64,000 bases of DNA, from assembly GCA_965153455.1 (NCBI GenBank), contig OZ234493.1, positions 5,952,001 through 6,016,000 on the forward strand, in the 5' to 3' direction. The DNA is from Sphagnum compactum. Lineage: Eukaryota > Bryophyta > Sphagnopsida > Sphagnales. Of the stretch, positions 35,301 through 48,904 are shown one piece after another (position 1 is the stretch's first letter; each line of letters begins with the position of its first letter). The position numbers were made by a program, and so were the translations under genes. The notes beneath the pieces are model-generated. The model ran no database searches. It was not told the origin of the DNA and saw only the letters and a program-made list of their open reading frames with translations.

Positions 35301-37134
35301 TAGCCCATATGAAGTTTCATTTCCCATGTTCATTCATGGGATTTCTAAATTCATTGGATCCACATGTGGAATCCTCATACCAACTTTTTTTTTTAACAAG
35401 GACATGGATTATGATCTTGGACAACCACAAGGCCTCAATATCCAACCATGAATCATTACTTCATAAGTACCAGCAGTAGCCATTTGAAAACACATTCATT
35501 GTGGCTTTCTTCACATACATTATCAAAGGATAATTTGATATAAAAGTGAAAGTTTGAGCATTGGCTAAGTGGTCACACTTGATTTATTCTTGTAAAGGAT
35601 ATACAACCCATGATCTTGAACAACTATTAAGCCCCAATATTTGACCATGGGTCATTACTAAATAAGTAGTGGCAATAGTCATTTTGAAACACTTCCACCA
35701 TGGGTTTCTTCACATATCCTATTAAAGGATGGTTGGTTAAAAAAAAAAGTTTGAGTGGTGACTAAGTGATGGTGTTAAAATATTTTTCGCAAAAGACATG
35801 GCTTATGATCTTGAATGACTATTGGGCCCCAATTTCCTACCAAGTGTCATTATTCCATAAGTAGTGCCAATAATTATTTGGAAACACATTCAATGTGGGT
35901 TCTTCAAACACCCTATCAAGGGACAATTGGTTGAAAAATAAAAGTTTGAACCATGACTAGATGGTGGTGTTCAACAATTAATCAACATTATTTAGAATAT
36001 CATAATAGGTGTTTGTGAATACATCAATGAGTGTTTTGTCAAGCACCATGTCAAAGGACAAGGATTTTTTTTAAATGTCAAACTATTATGAAGTCCTACT
36101 ATCCAACCTTATATAATAACCCATTTTAGTTATTAAATAAAGGGCCAAGGTGAACCAACACCTACATTGGTACCATATTGAGTGAAAGTGGACAAGATGT
36201 GTTGCAAAATATCATTCATTTTTCATGACCAAAAGCCAAGGCTTTCAAAATAAAGAGTTGGTAATGGCCCATTTGACTTATTATTTTTAGTCTTTGAAAA
36301 TGGCAAATTGAATCCTCCTCTTCAAGCTTTCATAAACAGAAGGTTGAAAATGGCCCACATATTTTAATATTTTACATTTGTGAAAAATGTCATGAATATT
36401 CTTCCCCCCAATGGGTGCGGCTTTTTATTTCTTTAGGGAATCGATCACAATTTGATTCAAAAGTGGCACCACAATTATTTGAGTTCTTATTTTTGCTCAA
36501 ATTAATCTAGCTTATAATTTTACCCTTTAAAACCCCCTCACACATTAATGTACATTTTTGACAAATATTGCATTTAACCATATTATTGTAAATTTTGGAG
36601 GTTAAATGCACCATAGGTCTAAGGTTGCAAACCTTGGAAAATGAACTAGAAATGTTGCATCTTTAACTTCAATTTTATTTAAATGTGTCTTAGTGTTTGT
36701 TATAAAACTTTGGGAAAACCATCATTCTTATAGGAAGTATTGCAAATGAGCTTTGGAAAAAATATGTCACTAATCCCATGGACAAATTTGTAAAATAACT
36801 ATTTTATTATTATTATTTCAGTAGATAATTTATGATTGATTGAAAGTTCATTTTAAAACCACCATTATGTTGTTCATTTATTGTGATAATATATATAACA
36901 TAATATTATGTTAAGTATATTGTAACATTTAGAACATAGCCAAAATTGTGAAAGGTTTCACACAAGGTATAACAAAAAATCTAGTAAATAACATTTTGTG
37001 GTAGGTATAACGTATACACTTGTGATAAGTATACCACAAAATCCAACAAGATTCAAATATGTGACATGTATAAAATATGCATTTGCGACAAATATAACAT
37101 AAAATTTTAACAAATCATCAAAATTATGACATGG
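32393..37134. other. AT-rich intergenic DNA, no gene recognised
   Basis: Several kilobases of low-complexity sequence with frequent A and T runs. An 18-base G run lies at 34445-34462. Between about 35.4 and 36.1 kb the phrases CATTGTGG or CAATGTGG, TCTTCACATA and AAGGATAATTTG-like words recur three or four times at about 150-200 bp spacing, suggesting a decayed tandem repeat. No coding signature was found. Confidence 0.55.
34445..34462 (+). repeat. uninterrupted 18-base G run
   Basis: Eighteen consecutive G within otherwise AT-rich DNA; could form a G-quadruplex and is prone to length error in sequencing. Confidence 0.9.
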
Positions 37135-37142
37135 GTATACAC

Positions 37143-37849
37143 CAGTGTTGGGCGGATATTCAGATTTTTAGGATATAAGCCTCATATATCATTAGGAATG
37201 ATATCCGACTTAATATCTGGGATGATGGATACCACCCATCATGATATCTGACACCTTAATATCCATGAATTATGCCAAATATAAAAGATATTAATATTCA
37301 ACCTAAAATATATCAGGTTTAGAGCTAGATATTAGGGTTAATAGTTAGTAAATAATTTAGGTTATTAATTAAGTTAGATTTGTATGCTCACACCTAATTA
37401 TGTTTTTTTTCATTTTCTTAATGCAACTAGGGTGTGAAAATCCTTATACGATTTTAGATTGTTTTAGGCACACAATTTTAGAGGTATCTTTGAAGTTAGA
37501 GTCGATAGTAGTTGTTATTATGCCTATAACTTTTTAAAATAATCTATGATTTTTTCTGCAATTCAAAAAAAAAAGACATTGCATTTTGGAGATTTTTCTC
37601 GCAAAAAAAAAACCATCACCTAGCATAATTAGTAGGTGAATTTATGATATCTAAATCTACTGATAATCGACTAATAAATAAATGGTGGATATCCAAGAGC
37701 ACTGATATCCGAGTTAGATTGAAAAATGTGAAAATCTCATATCTAATGAGGATATTTAAATTTTTTAAAAATGTATTAGATATAATATCCATATCTAACA
37801 TATGAAAGAGACACGAATATCCCCAAATGGTGATATTCCCCCAACACTA
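37143..37849. mobile_element. hAT-like non-autonomous DNA transposon, 707 bp
   Basis: The left end is CAGTGTTGGGCGGATATTC, and the right end reads, in reverse complement, TAGTGTTGGGGGAATATC. The flanks GTATACAC (37135-37142) and GTATGCAT (37850-37857) match at 6 of 8 positions, fitting the 8-bp target duplication of hAT elements. The body is AT-rich without an ORF and is studded with GATATC and ATATCC words near both ends, as expected for subterminal binding sites. Classification rests on the end sequence and duplication length alone. Confidence 0.65.
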
Positions 37850-37857
37850 GTATGCAT

Positions 37858-40800
37858 TTTTGTTTGGTATAACTCACATTTATTTTCATAAGACCTCATG
37901 TTAAGGTTAGGTATTTATTTCTTGTGCACATAAAATATTACATTGTTTCATCTTGCAATCAATTTATTTTTTGTTTTATAGAGCAATATGGTGAGGGCTA
38001 AGGTTATAATTCATGCCTAAAACCCTCACAAATTCTTTGATTTTTTTAAGGACTTAAAATGCAAGATGAAGACAAGGAAAAGATTCAAGAAAAGAATTGT
38101 CCTAATGCAATTCCGATACATGTTGAAATGGGGTCATAATGGAGTAAATTATATTGGTGCAACCTTCGAGACTAATGACATGAAATTACACAAGTGAACA
38201 CTTGTGGAATTCCAATTATTTATGTATAATTAATGTTAGGCATTATTTTTTCAAAAGTGTCTTTTAATACATGACATTACTTTTTAATTATGGCATGTAT
38301 TAAAAAATTGGAATAAGTTCATTTTTAAATAAATCAAGATATGGCATTATGCACCCAAGTATTCAACCACTTGAGGAACATCATGTACATCAAACTTGTC
38401 CACGGAGAGAACCCAAAGAAATTTTTAGTGTCATTACAATATTTTGTTCGCATGATGATAGAAAGGATGGACAATGCCCTTGATGAAATTTACCAATATT
38501 TTTGGCAACGTTATGATTTAGTTATTTGGTAGTAGTTTCAAGTTTTTTTTTCCAAATATGTTTGGTTTGATGCGATGATTGTAGTATAAGAATGGGCATA
38601 AAGCAATATTGATGAGATTTTGTTTATAAGATTACGGGCAAATGGAGTGCAAAAGGTTCCATGTGCCACCATGGAGACTCAATGAAGTTCATCAAATCTT
38701 TATCATGGGGCATTGGAAAGATGGATGAATATCAATACCCATGGATTATGAAGGAGAAAAGTTGATTGGTTAATGTGATGATTGACCAATTTGGTTGCAA
38801 TTCACACTAGGTACATACAATAGAGAAAAATCAATGGGTTTGTGTTCAACAAGGTGGTTGAAAGTGTTGTTCAAATGAATTTAATGTGAACATGGACTAT
38901 CATGGTTAAGCACACCTTGCCCCCCTCTACTTCTAGGGGTATTTGGATGGTGAAATCACAATATGCCAAAGATTTATGGTACATGTGGTCAATTGCCCTT
39001 TCACCAAGTATGTTTCTTGCTTGTGTGAGTGGACGCTACATGCAAATTTTCTCTAACGTCAATGTGTAATTATCCTTCATAATACAAATGTCACCAAATA
39101 ATTCTTATTAGAATATTGTGGATTGTATTATGGGTACAACCATGGCAATCTTGAAACTATGATTGCATTACATTGTTGTTAATGAATGGAAGGTGAAAAA
39201 CCAAAACACCACAAAAAATGGTTGCAAAACCAAAACATAACACTAAAAGAAATTTCACAATTGGTGGCCTACAAATTATGTGTGATTTGGTTAGTTTATT
39301 TGAAAAAATGCAACAAAAATTTAAAAAATTAAGGTGACTATTTATAGACCAGAATGATGAAGGGCTAGTCATAAGCAACATCATCATCACTCCCGTCTTC
39401 ATCATTGTTATATCATTTTTTTCATTTTCATTTGCATTTGCATTTGAATATTCATTTGAATATTTGTTGTATTTGTTCCATTTGATGTTTTCTCAAAGAA
39501 AAGTAGCACACTTCAATTAGTAGTCATCTCTAATTGTAGGGGCCTATTTCAATTAAAAGGTTTTTATTCTAGTATTCCCTTTGATCATTTCAACATTTGC
39601 AAAAAACCTTTCTCTCATTTAACTTCTTGAAAAGCTTGGGATCAATCACTCTCCCATATTCTAGAATCCCAATGAGTTCCATTAACTTTGGTTTCATGAG
39701 CATTGCCAAAAGAAGCTTAGACATGTCACGGCTAGACGTCATAATTGTTATGGTGAGTTTGTCCCATTCCATCATAGTTTCATTCTATCACCTCCTTTCA
39801 ACATTTTATGATTATTTATACTTCTTACGCATTTCATCAACCATGATAAAAATAATGTATTTATGATGGTTAGTGAGCCTTGGTGACCCAAGGTTAATTC
39901 ATTGATGCCCAACTTTTTACCACTTTGTAAAAAACTATCTTAAAAAAAATACCTATGGAAATGAAGGTAGTTTCAATGTTTTGTACATGCCACCTCTACA
40001 ATATTCCAAAAGGCAACTTGTACATATTGGCATCAACATAAAGCTCCCAATGGATGCCTTTTTTGGTAAGTGGAAAATTCTCAAAATTCATTATGAAGTT
40101 TGGAGTAGTTGAAAGGCCTACCATAGTTGTGAAACCCAATCAAAACCCAATAGAATTAAAATTCAAGTCTTGCAAGAATAAAAAAATATCCAAATACAAT
40201 AAAGTTATTTCATGATAGGTATAACAACCAATTTTTGTAACATGTATGATAATTATAACAAATAAAATTTCATAATAAGTATAAGAAAATGATTGAAAAT
40301 TTATGAGTATGAATTGAGTTGAACAAATAAAGGATTGGTTTATTGAACAAATAGAGGAGATGAAGTCAATAATAATGTGCATGTGGATTTTGCTAAAAGT
40401 TGGAACACATTGAAATTTGAACACACAATACATAAATGTAATTTGCACATTAACAATTGGAACAAAATTTGATAAAATAAACAAATTTTGCTGGAAATAT
40501 TCCAACTTCATAATTGAAAATGCTTGCATTTTCAACGTACAATTTAAACATAATGTAAAATGATTCTTAATGCATCCAAAACTAAAAGTCTTATATAAAA
40601 ACCAAATTGATTATAAATCTAAAACATTGAAATGCAATCATAATGCTCAAGAGTTGTATTGTTGTTTTTGCACGTTTCAATGTGTTTGCCTAAAACACTA
40701 ACAAACTTAAATTATTTAGGACACTTAATTACAACATTTTGGTTAATACCTTTCAAGGGATGAACAATTTGAATTGTGTGAATTTCATGAGCATTAATGC

Positions 40801-42480
40801 TACTCATTTAAACTTGTATACTTCCAAACCAATAACCCATCATGTAATTAAAAATACCCACAACTACCATTAACATTAAACACTAATAATGAATGACTAT
40901 TATTCATTATTTGCTTGGTGCTATGTTTGTTTACATGTCACATAAGATCTATGAATAACTCCTCACCCACTCATAATTAGAACAAACAACACTAAAAACC
41001 ATTATAAGTAAATATTACTTCATATTATATTATTAACCAACATGCAATGTGCATACCCTTTTAAATTATGTGAATTTGGTAAAAAAAGAAGTGTGGTCTT
41101 TCATTATAACAAATCTTGCATTTCCAATATAATAAAATCTATTAATTAATATGAATCTAATTGTTTGTGTGAGGTTTGTATAGTTCCTATTTAACAATAT
41201 TAGATGTCCTAATCTTTCATTAATCGAATTGTTGTTGTTTGCTTAAAGTTGAGGGTTTAAGGATTTTATAAATTCTTTAATAGTAAAAGAACATAAGCAT
41301 TGGTGTTGCTAATCCTAATGGTGCCATTACACATCTCACACCCTTTCTTTTCAAAGGTCACTTTTGGCTCTAATATTCTAAGTGTGATAGTTCATGGACC
41401 TTGTTAACTTGTTCAATTTTAGGAATATATCTTGATTGTTGGCCATCTTTGGTCTTACTTTTCATAATAATGACTTAAAGAACTTGACTCACTTATATTA
41501 TATTAACAAATGTAGTTCCTTCACAACCAAGGTCATAAAATCTTTATATATTAACAAGTGGAGTTGTGTTCACACACTCTATTATCACAAGTTCTAATAT
41601 AATGTAAACATTGTTAATGTAACTTCATATTGAGAATTAACATTAGTGCATCATGGACATGTCAAGTCCACATAAACATGAGATTCAAAAACCTAAACTA
41701 AATACCCAATGAAAGAACACATGATTTACTGAACAATTTGGATAATGAAAACATCCATAGATTTTCATATTGAAAGACTCAATGTGCTAACTCATCAATT
41801 ATCGAACATTCATTTGTAAAAGTCGACTAATTTACTTAGTTAATTGACAAACAAGACAATATTGGCATTTTATTTCATAAGAAATTTTTTGATGAAAAAC
41901 CAACTTAAAAACATAATATAAATTTGAATAAACGAATAAACAAGCGGTTCATGATTCATTGCATAATGATTCTACACACCTTGTGACAAGTTCAAACCAA
42001 TAGTTCAATTAAAAATAAAATTCACAAAGAAATGAATTCACATTTTTTGAATAAACACTTGTTGAGCATTCCTTCAAATGGGACACAAAGAAAGCTACCT
42101 TTATTGCAAGTTCTTGAATCTTCCCCCTTTGAGGTAGAGTTGGAACCAATAAATGAACATGCTTTAGAATGAACCACTAAGGGCACATGGGCTTCCTTTG
42201 ATGGTGGGAAGTGGAAGCCTATGGATTGCAATTCTTAAGCTTATAACAATTTTGGTGTCAACTAAAATTGCAAATGTATTCCAATTGCAATTATAGTGAA
42301 CCAAATAATAATTTTTTTGAATAATTACAAAATTCTATTATTTGGCACTAATAAATAATTATGAATAAAAGGATTTATGGGTTTTGAGAAATCCTTAAGG
42401 TGTACATTAAAAGGTGCATTTAAAAATTAAAAAATTGAGAATTGTGACACAAATGAATTTGTTAATGTTGATTTTTAAAA
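37858..42480. other. AT-rich intergenic DNA with transposon remnants
   Basis: No intact gene. A degraded SWIM-type sequence lies at about 38.92-39.17 kb. Elsewhere only short, biased frames occur. The region ends where GC content rises ahead of the gene starting at 42727. Confidence 0.55.
38920..39170 (+). pseudogene. fragment of a SWIM zinc finger (MULE/FAR1-like transposase)
   Basis: Translation gives GIWMVKSQYAKDLWYMW and, in another frame, FTKYVSCLCEWTLHANF. Together they resemble the SWIM pattern (VKSQ...Y.V...C.C.W) seen in MULE-related transposases and FAR1/FHY3 proteins. The frame shift between the parts, the lost C-x-H half and stops further on show it is dead. Sequence upstream to about 38.0 kb may be part of the same remnant but is not readable. 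Confidence 0.4.
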
Positions 42481-42726
42481 ATTTTCTTTAGTGATTTCTT
42501 GAATCCTTGGTTTGCTTTCTTTAGTGACTTTCTTTGGGACTCGTTGTGGGGCTTCTTTTAGGGTTTTGGAGCGTTGGTCGAAGAAAACGCGAGAAAAGAA
42601 AAAGGGGAAGCAAAGAGGGACGGAGAGGCGAGAGAGGAAGAGGAAGGGGCGCGGGCACGCACATGCTCGCGCTGCTGTGACGAATTCTACCTCCTAAGTA
42701 GCGGCAGTAGGAGTGCAGCTACAGTC

Positions 42727-45700
42727 ATGGATGCGCGTGCTGTTCCAACTTGGCTTCACGCGCAGATCGAGTATCTCCGGAACAATGCTCCACTTCCCTT
42801 GAAGGTTCGTTGTCGTCACGTGTTGTTCCCCTCCTCTGCTTCTTTCTACATTGTACTTATTGGCTGCTGGTTGTGCAATTTTAAGGCGAGGGGTTAGATC
42901 CGGATGCAACACTGTTCTTCTTGGCAGAGATCGCCCATGCCCATGTGTCAACTTAGTGCTCGTCATGTGCTCCTTCTGTGTCCTCGTGAGCTCGATAGTT
43001 TTAGGGTTAGGGTTACTGCCATCATTTGTCGAGTTCGTCTGTGTGTGGGTTTTGTGACTTTCGTAGTTTTCTTGTTTTTCCTCGCATTTCCTGTTTTCTT
43101 AGAGGGTCGTTCTCAGGTAATATCTGTAGCTATGAATACAGATACCTCCTGTAAGCCACCTGGGTTCACAGGACCCTGACTACTAACCTATGAGCCCTAA
43201 ACCTCCTAGCGGGGGTTGCTATAGCTCCCCAGATCCTACCCCAGGGCTTGGAAAGTCCCTTCATGCACTGACTGCAATTATATCTGAGGTGATGCTTATT
43301 GTGATATCTGCCACACACCTATTAGTTTTGATTTGAATGCAATTCCACTTGCAGGTTTGCAGGGATCTTGTCCATGATGATTTTGAATTGAGACTATTTA
43401 AGGAAGTGACTGATGAATGAATTGAACACAAATGTCTGCAGGTTGAGAATTTGAGAGCAGGCACTCGTGGTGGGCATGTCATGGATCGGTTCACAGTGCT
43501 TGTTCCCTGCTGCCTTTCCAATGTCAAGTGTATGTTGTTCATCTTCTGATTCACAGCTCTTCTCCTTCTGTATTCATCATTGTTGCACATATATATCACA
43601 ACGACCTGTGCTTTTACAAATTTCCTAGCCAGTTGACCTGAAATCACAGGATGTCGAAGCTATTGTCTGCCTGAGACACTAAAAGAACATGTGAGACATG
43701 CCTTGCCAACCTTAGCAGAAATCTGTTGGGAAACTCTTCTTGTGACTCTAGGAGGACTTCATTATTATAACCTCAAGCCTTGTTCATTGAAGTGGGCAAT
43801 GGAAGTGAGTATGACATTGCCATGCCTGGTGTGCATGTTTGGGACCATGGCATTCATAGTATAAACCACTGAATTTCATACCTCATTGTCAAAAAGTCAT
43901 TCACGTGTGTAGTTTGAACCAGGTCATAGACGACATAGGATCCCACAATGTTACAGACATTCAATCGATGGTCTGACAATTGCGTGTGTGAAGAATGATA
44001 TTGGCCACTACATTAAGTGTAGGACCTGGAGGAGTTATAAAGTCAAAATTTCATGAATATCAGATATCGCTTTGAAAGGTTAGATCCAGTGTAAGCCTGG
44101 TATGCATGATTGGGACCATGGGAATTCCATGTTTTTTTGGTTGTGAGAAGGTGACACAAAATGATTTGGGAATACAGTCACAAGAATTGTGTGCAGCCTG
44201 TAGAAATGAAACATTTGTTGTTGAGGACATTCTGTTGAATGGAAGAGGGCACTGGGTAGGAATTTAGAGCCACCAAAGTGTTCAGGGCCAGGAGCTAGAG
44301 TCAAAGCCTGGGCCCAGAATTTCATCCCTTGCACCCATTCCAAAGCTGGATGAATGGCAATTCTGCTGTATTGCTGTTAGCAGCTGCTCAACAAGGATGA
44401 TCTTTGATTGGGGTTGCTTTGTGCTGTAGTTTTGAAAGAGCTTGCATGGCAGGGGAGGTGGTGTTCAATGGCCTTGATGCAAAGGTGGCACCAGATATTA
44501 TATTTGGTGTGGATGATGAGAGCTTTCAACCGCTTGCAAATAGTAGTGAGTTTTCACCAGGCTCTTTTCTTCGAGATTGGACAGTCACAGAACCCAACAG
44601 TCTTTTGAAACTTATCCTTGTGACAAGGTATGACTTTTTTCTTCATGTTATGGGAATCAAGCGTATACAAGAACCAATATGCCTGTACCTTCTTTGTGTT
44701 TGTGAAATTGCATGTTTGTGGGGAAGTTGATGGGTTCTTTATTTTTCTGTGAATTGACAACCTTGTGTCTCTTAAGAAAGATCCCATTGATCCTGATCAA
44801 ATGGTAATACTCATATTTGAATGTTTATCACCACTCACAAACTGTCATGGACTCTCCATAATAAACTCAGTCAGTTTTTGAAACTAAACTTTTGCTCATC
44901 TCCATTTGTGCTATTTCCAAGATACTACATTGTGCTTGATGGTGAGAAATAATGGTCTTTTGGACTAAAATGCCTGTATCATGTTATCAATAGTTTGGTG
45001 GATGCTGCATAATTCAGGGAGAGAGATCATGTTTGATTCTGCCTACGAGGGCTGAGATGCCTGAAGGCTAACAATTTAAAACAGAGAGCTCCATTGACCA
45101 AAAGCTCCAGAAATTTCATTTTCGAGTTGTTGGTGCTAAAGGACTTGAACCCAGAGTAGTGCAGTGAGACAATGTCAGCAAGGGGATGTTGATTTGGAAA
45201 GGTGGGCACATGTGGCAGGGGTTCCTATCTGGATTATCAGCGACACAGAGTTGAGGCTGTTAATGATCCTCGAGTTAAATTTGAGATTAACACCATGAGT
45301 GGTCTCCAGGTGTGCACAAATTTATCAGTTATGTATGTCTTCTGGGTGCTAGCCAACATCATGACCAAGTCTTCCTGTTGCTTCTGGAAATACATCAGAA
45401 ACTCAGGATGCAGATTCTGTACAATATTTTGCCTGAAATTTTGGGCAGATTATTCTAGACTTAGTTAAATCCCACTGCCAGGAGGCAATGAAGTCAGTGG
45501 TATTTGTGGCAGCTTGTCACTGCTGTTTGTGATGAAGTGGGACAGTCTTACACTTTGCGAGTGATTCGCATAATGTTATGACTATGCTCATATTACCTTT
45601 AGAGTGTCATTGTGCAGATTTCTCTGCAATCTAATTGATATGCATAAGATGTATCAATCATAATATAGGCTGTATTTAGAATCTGATGACCCAAATTGGT

Positions 45701-48700
45701 CTCTCATGGGCAGATGCAGTTGGGTCTTTTCCATGAAAGACCAACTTCAAATTGTGATTGTTGGTTTTTTGGGTAGGGTTTAGGGTTTAGGGTTTATTGG
45801 TTTGATACATGCATGAAACTGGTTCTAAAGGAGGTGAGTCTTGTTGTTGCAGGGCTTGGAAATGTGTATAACTACTGCATCTGATCGGGTGAGTTTTGCA
45901 ATATGAAACTTTCAGCTGTGAGTTCTTCATGCTCACACATGCTGATATACTGCATCAGAATGGCAACCGTGACCTGCTTCTTTGCCAAAAGAACTTGACT
46001 TTTGTTTGCATAACCACTTTGTGATGATACTTTCCAATGGCTTGTGACCAATAAAGGAACTGTGTGTTCTTGCAAGAACAGTCAGAGGAGGTGAATTTTG
46101 CTGTGCCATTGGTCCTTGAGGTGGAAGCACCCCATCTTCAAGGCTCACATCTTCCTTCATCCACTCTTTGGAATGACATTTCATTACAAGTAAGGCTCTT
46201 GACCATTAGCCTCTTTTTTGCTGAGGCTCTTAGGAGTCATGTTCAGGCTCTTTTTCCTTATGTTGCTAGTTGCATGTATTATGTATGAGGATGGCACTGG
46301 TTAGCCTTGCCCACATTGTTGCAGCTTGTGCTGTATGACCTGGTCACCTAAGCAGGTCCACCAGGTACCCATTAGTTAAAACTGCATTGCATGAGCTACA
46401 GCTTTACTGAAACTGGTGCAAGTGTCATGCAGTCCTGGGGACCATAGCTTTTGTGTTTTGTATTGTGGCATTCTGGTCTTTGGCACAGTGAGATATGCCT
46501 GATCTTGATGTACATTGGATATTAGTGCTTCTATTTAAATTTACAGGCATTGGCAGTATTCTTACATAATACCAATTGATTTGTGGGTACTCGGCAGGTT
46601 TTTGTTTCCCTGAGTATGTCTTGAGGAATGGGTAAATTGTCATGATGATGCTACAGGTCAAGTTCCCTTTGCAAAGGGGCCAAACATCAGCAGGCCCTCC
46701 TCAGCTAAAGCTTGTGGCACCTCCAGCCATGCGCGAGGTGTTTGACGTTGATGATGTCAGGCTTCCAGTATGGCCTGGGAACATGTGAGTGTTCCCCCAC
46801 AGCATTTACTGAGGTTGATTAGGGTGGATAGTGAATTGACTGCCATGAATCCAGTAGCCTTTGACCTGGCAACCTGCAATTGGCTATGACATTAATTTCA
46901 TTTTGATCAGTGCTAGGTGCTCCTCATGTTAGTAAAACTAGCTGTAAGTGCATTGAGTTCACCTATAATTTGTACTCATGTGAACCAAAGGCTGCTGAGT
47001 CCTTGGGGGCATAATTGGCCAAGTATGATTGGAATCCAACTTTGAAACTGGCAGTACCTATCATATCAGCAGAGACAGTGTCCCTCTTGACGATCATAGG
47101 AGTGGGTGCAGATGTTTGGTGGAGTACATCCCGTCTCTGCAACAGACACTTCAACAGCAGGTCTAATGGCTCATCTTCTTTGTATTTCTGGGCTTCCAAT
47201 TTCCATGATCAGGGAGCTCATAGAGGAAGGATGAGATGCATTTGTAGATCAGTGTCTGATTTTGGACATCAGGTACGAGAGGCACGTGCATCAATTGCTT
47301 TGCGAAGGAGTTTCATGGAGGCACTGTTCCCATTTTTTGGACGTCCTCTTGAGGCAGATGCGGTAGGTCCTTTTGTGACCATTCACCTCTATAGGCAAGA
47401 AGGGGGTGTCAACTCTCAGATTGTTTATATTGTCTCTTCTGCCCATTGTCTTTGGACATCAAAAGAGTTCTCCAGAAAGTAAAAAAATTCCTTTCAGCAA
47501 GGATATTGCTGTCAGAATATGTGCCATGAGGTTTTGAGCATACTGTTGCAAATTCTATACCAACCATTAGGCAGACAACTTCAGTGATAGTGTACCCACA
47601 CTGCCGGGTTGGATTCTTTTTGTTCTTAGTGTTCTCTCTCATTGGTTCTGTTTTGTTTCTCTCCTTGTTGTTCCTGCTCACCAGGATTATTGGGCTTTCA
47701 CAAAGTAGGCCTTGTCTTTTGTCATGAGCATGTGGACTTCATTTCTGGAGTCCAACTGCATACTTAATTGGTCCACAGAAAGATGGGCACCTTGAACCCC
47801 CTTTACTCTCTAACAATTGTGTGACTGGTGATGTTGGGGGTGGTCATGGCCAGACCTATTGTCGAAGGATTTCATTGCTAGCTTCATCTGGAGCCTTCAC
47901 CTTTTTGGTACATTTCTATCTGTGATGCTGCCTATTTGCAGGAAAGAAAGGCTAATGCTGGTGCTTTCTTGCAATTTGATTGTTGTGTTGTGTTGTGGTT
48001 TTGTAGGTCCACTTAGCTTTGCCAATTCAGTTTCCAAAAGTGCAGCCAACTCTGACCTTCCAGAGCTCCCAGGTCTGTATCATTTATTACTGCTGATGTG
48101 CTCTGAATGTGGTGTTGACTGGTGCTGGATATCTACCAAACAAGGACCGACCTAATTGTTCTTACAAACTGAAAGATGTATGCATGATGGGTTATCATGG
48201 AGTTGTTATGTTATTACCCAACATTTGCATTTCTAAGATGGGCAATTCTTGTCCAAGATGGGGATGCCTTACCAGAAGCCTTTCAGATACCTATGCTTTT
48301 GAAGAAATTCAGTGTGCCCAGATGCAGCTGTGCCAAAGAAAATGGTTATAATTCAGTACCCAGGAACAGAGTGAAGGATAACATGCAAAATCTAGTATGA
48401 GTTTAGGGGTTTGGATTTTAATATCAAGCCAGGGAGTCAGAAAACCTGCCAGCTATGGATTGTATAAAAATGTCCCCTTTTCATGCACCTTTTTGAGTAG
48501 ATTTGGTGGATCACAAGTTTGGTGGATCACAAAAATGTCCCTTTTGTGATCTACCAAATATTTTGTGGATCACAAGTTTGGCTCATCAAATTTTAAATCT
48601 GGAACCTCTTTTGAGGCTTGTTATCCTAGCTTCCAACTGACCACCAATCAACATGTAGCACTTCGTCAATATCATAGAGATGCTGAGTCTTGTTTTGCTG

Positions 48701-48904
48701 CAAATGTGGGCTCCAAAAACTGGTATCATATTTTCAGAATGGGTGTTATATGTTACATGGCAGCACTTTGACACACGAGGGCGGCCACTTGTGTCACGTA
48801 CTTATATGGATTATCCATGGAGTCCACGGTGGGATGCACCTCAAATGGCACAACGCATTATGTACACTCTCAAAACTCTGTTGGGCTGTAGAAAGTTAGT
48901 TTAA
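42727..48904 (+). CDS. BRE: BRE/BRCC45 homologue (BRISC and BRCA1-A complex subunit), 367 aa
   Basis: Twelve exons: 42727-42804, 43442-43529, 44453-44627, 45219-45309, 45853-45888, 46082-46189, 46657-46784, 47112-47160, 47273-47362, 47854-47907, 48007-48072 and 48764-48904. They total 1104 nt; all junctions are GT-AG and in phase. Key blocks are PTWLHAQIEYLRNNAPLPLK, DRFTVLVPCCLSNVKWEVVF, VAPDIIFGVDDESFQPL, DYQRHRVEAVNDPRVKFEI, NFAVPLVLEV, FDVDDVRLPVWPG, CLVEYIPSLQQTL, FMEALFPFFGRPLEADA, LLASSGAFTFLVHLALPIQF, QPTLTFQSSQHF and DYPWSPRWDAPQMAQRI. They follow human BRE and its plant homologues throughout. BRE is a scaffold with two UEV-like domains in the BRCC36 Lys63-deubiquitinase complexes used in DNA-damage response. 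The gene looks intact. Intron 4 holds copy E of the dispersed repeat. The weakest splice sites are the donors after exons 8 (GTCTAA) and 11 (GTCTGT). Confidence 0.94.
45343..45640 (+). repeat. dispersed repeat family, copy E
   Basis: In intron 4 of the BRE gene. It begins GGGTGCTAGCCAACATCATG, the reverse complement of the junction between copies B and C (14.25 kb). It shares ACAATATTTTGCC, AATGAAGTCAGTGG, CTTGTCACTGCTGTT, ACAGTCTTACACTTTGCGAG and ATTTCTCTGCAAT with copy A. Confidence 0.75.
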
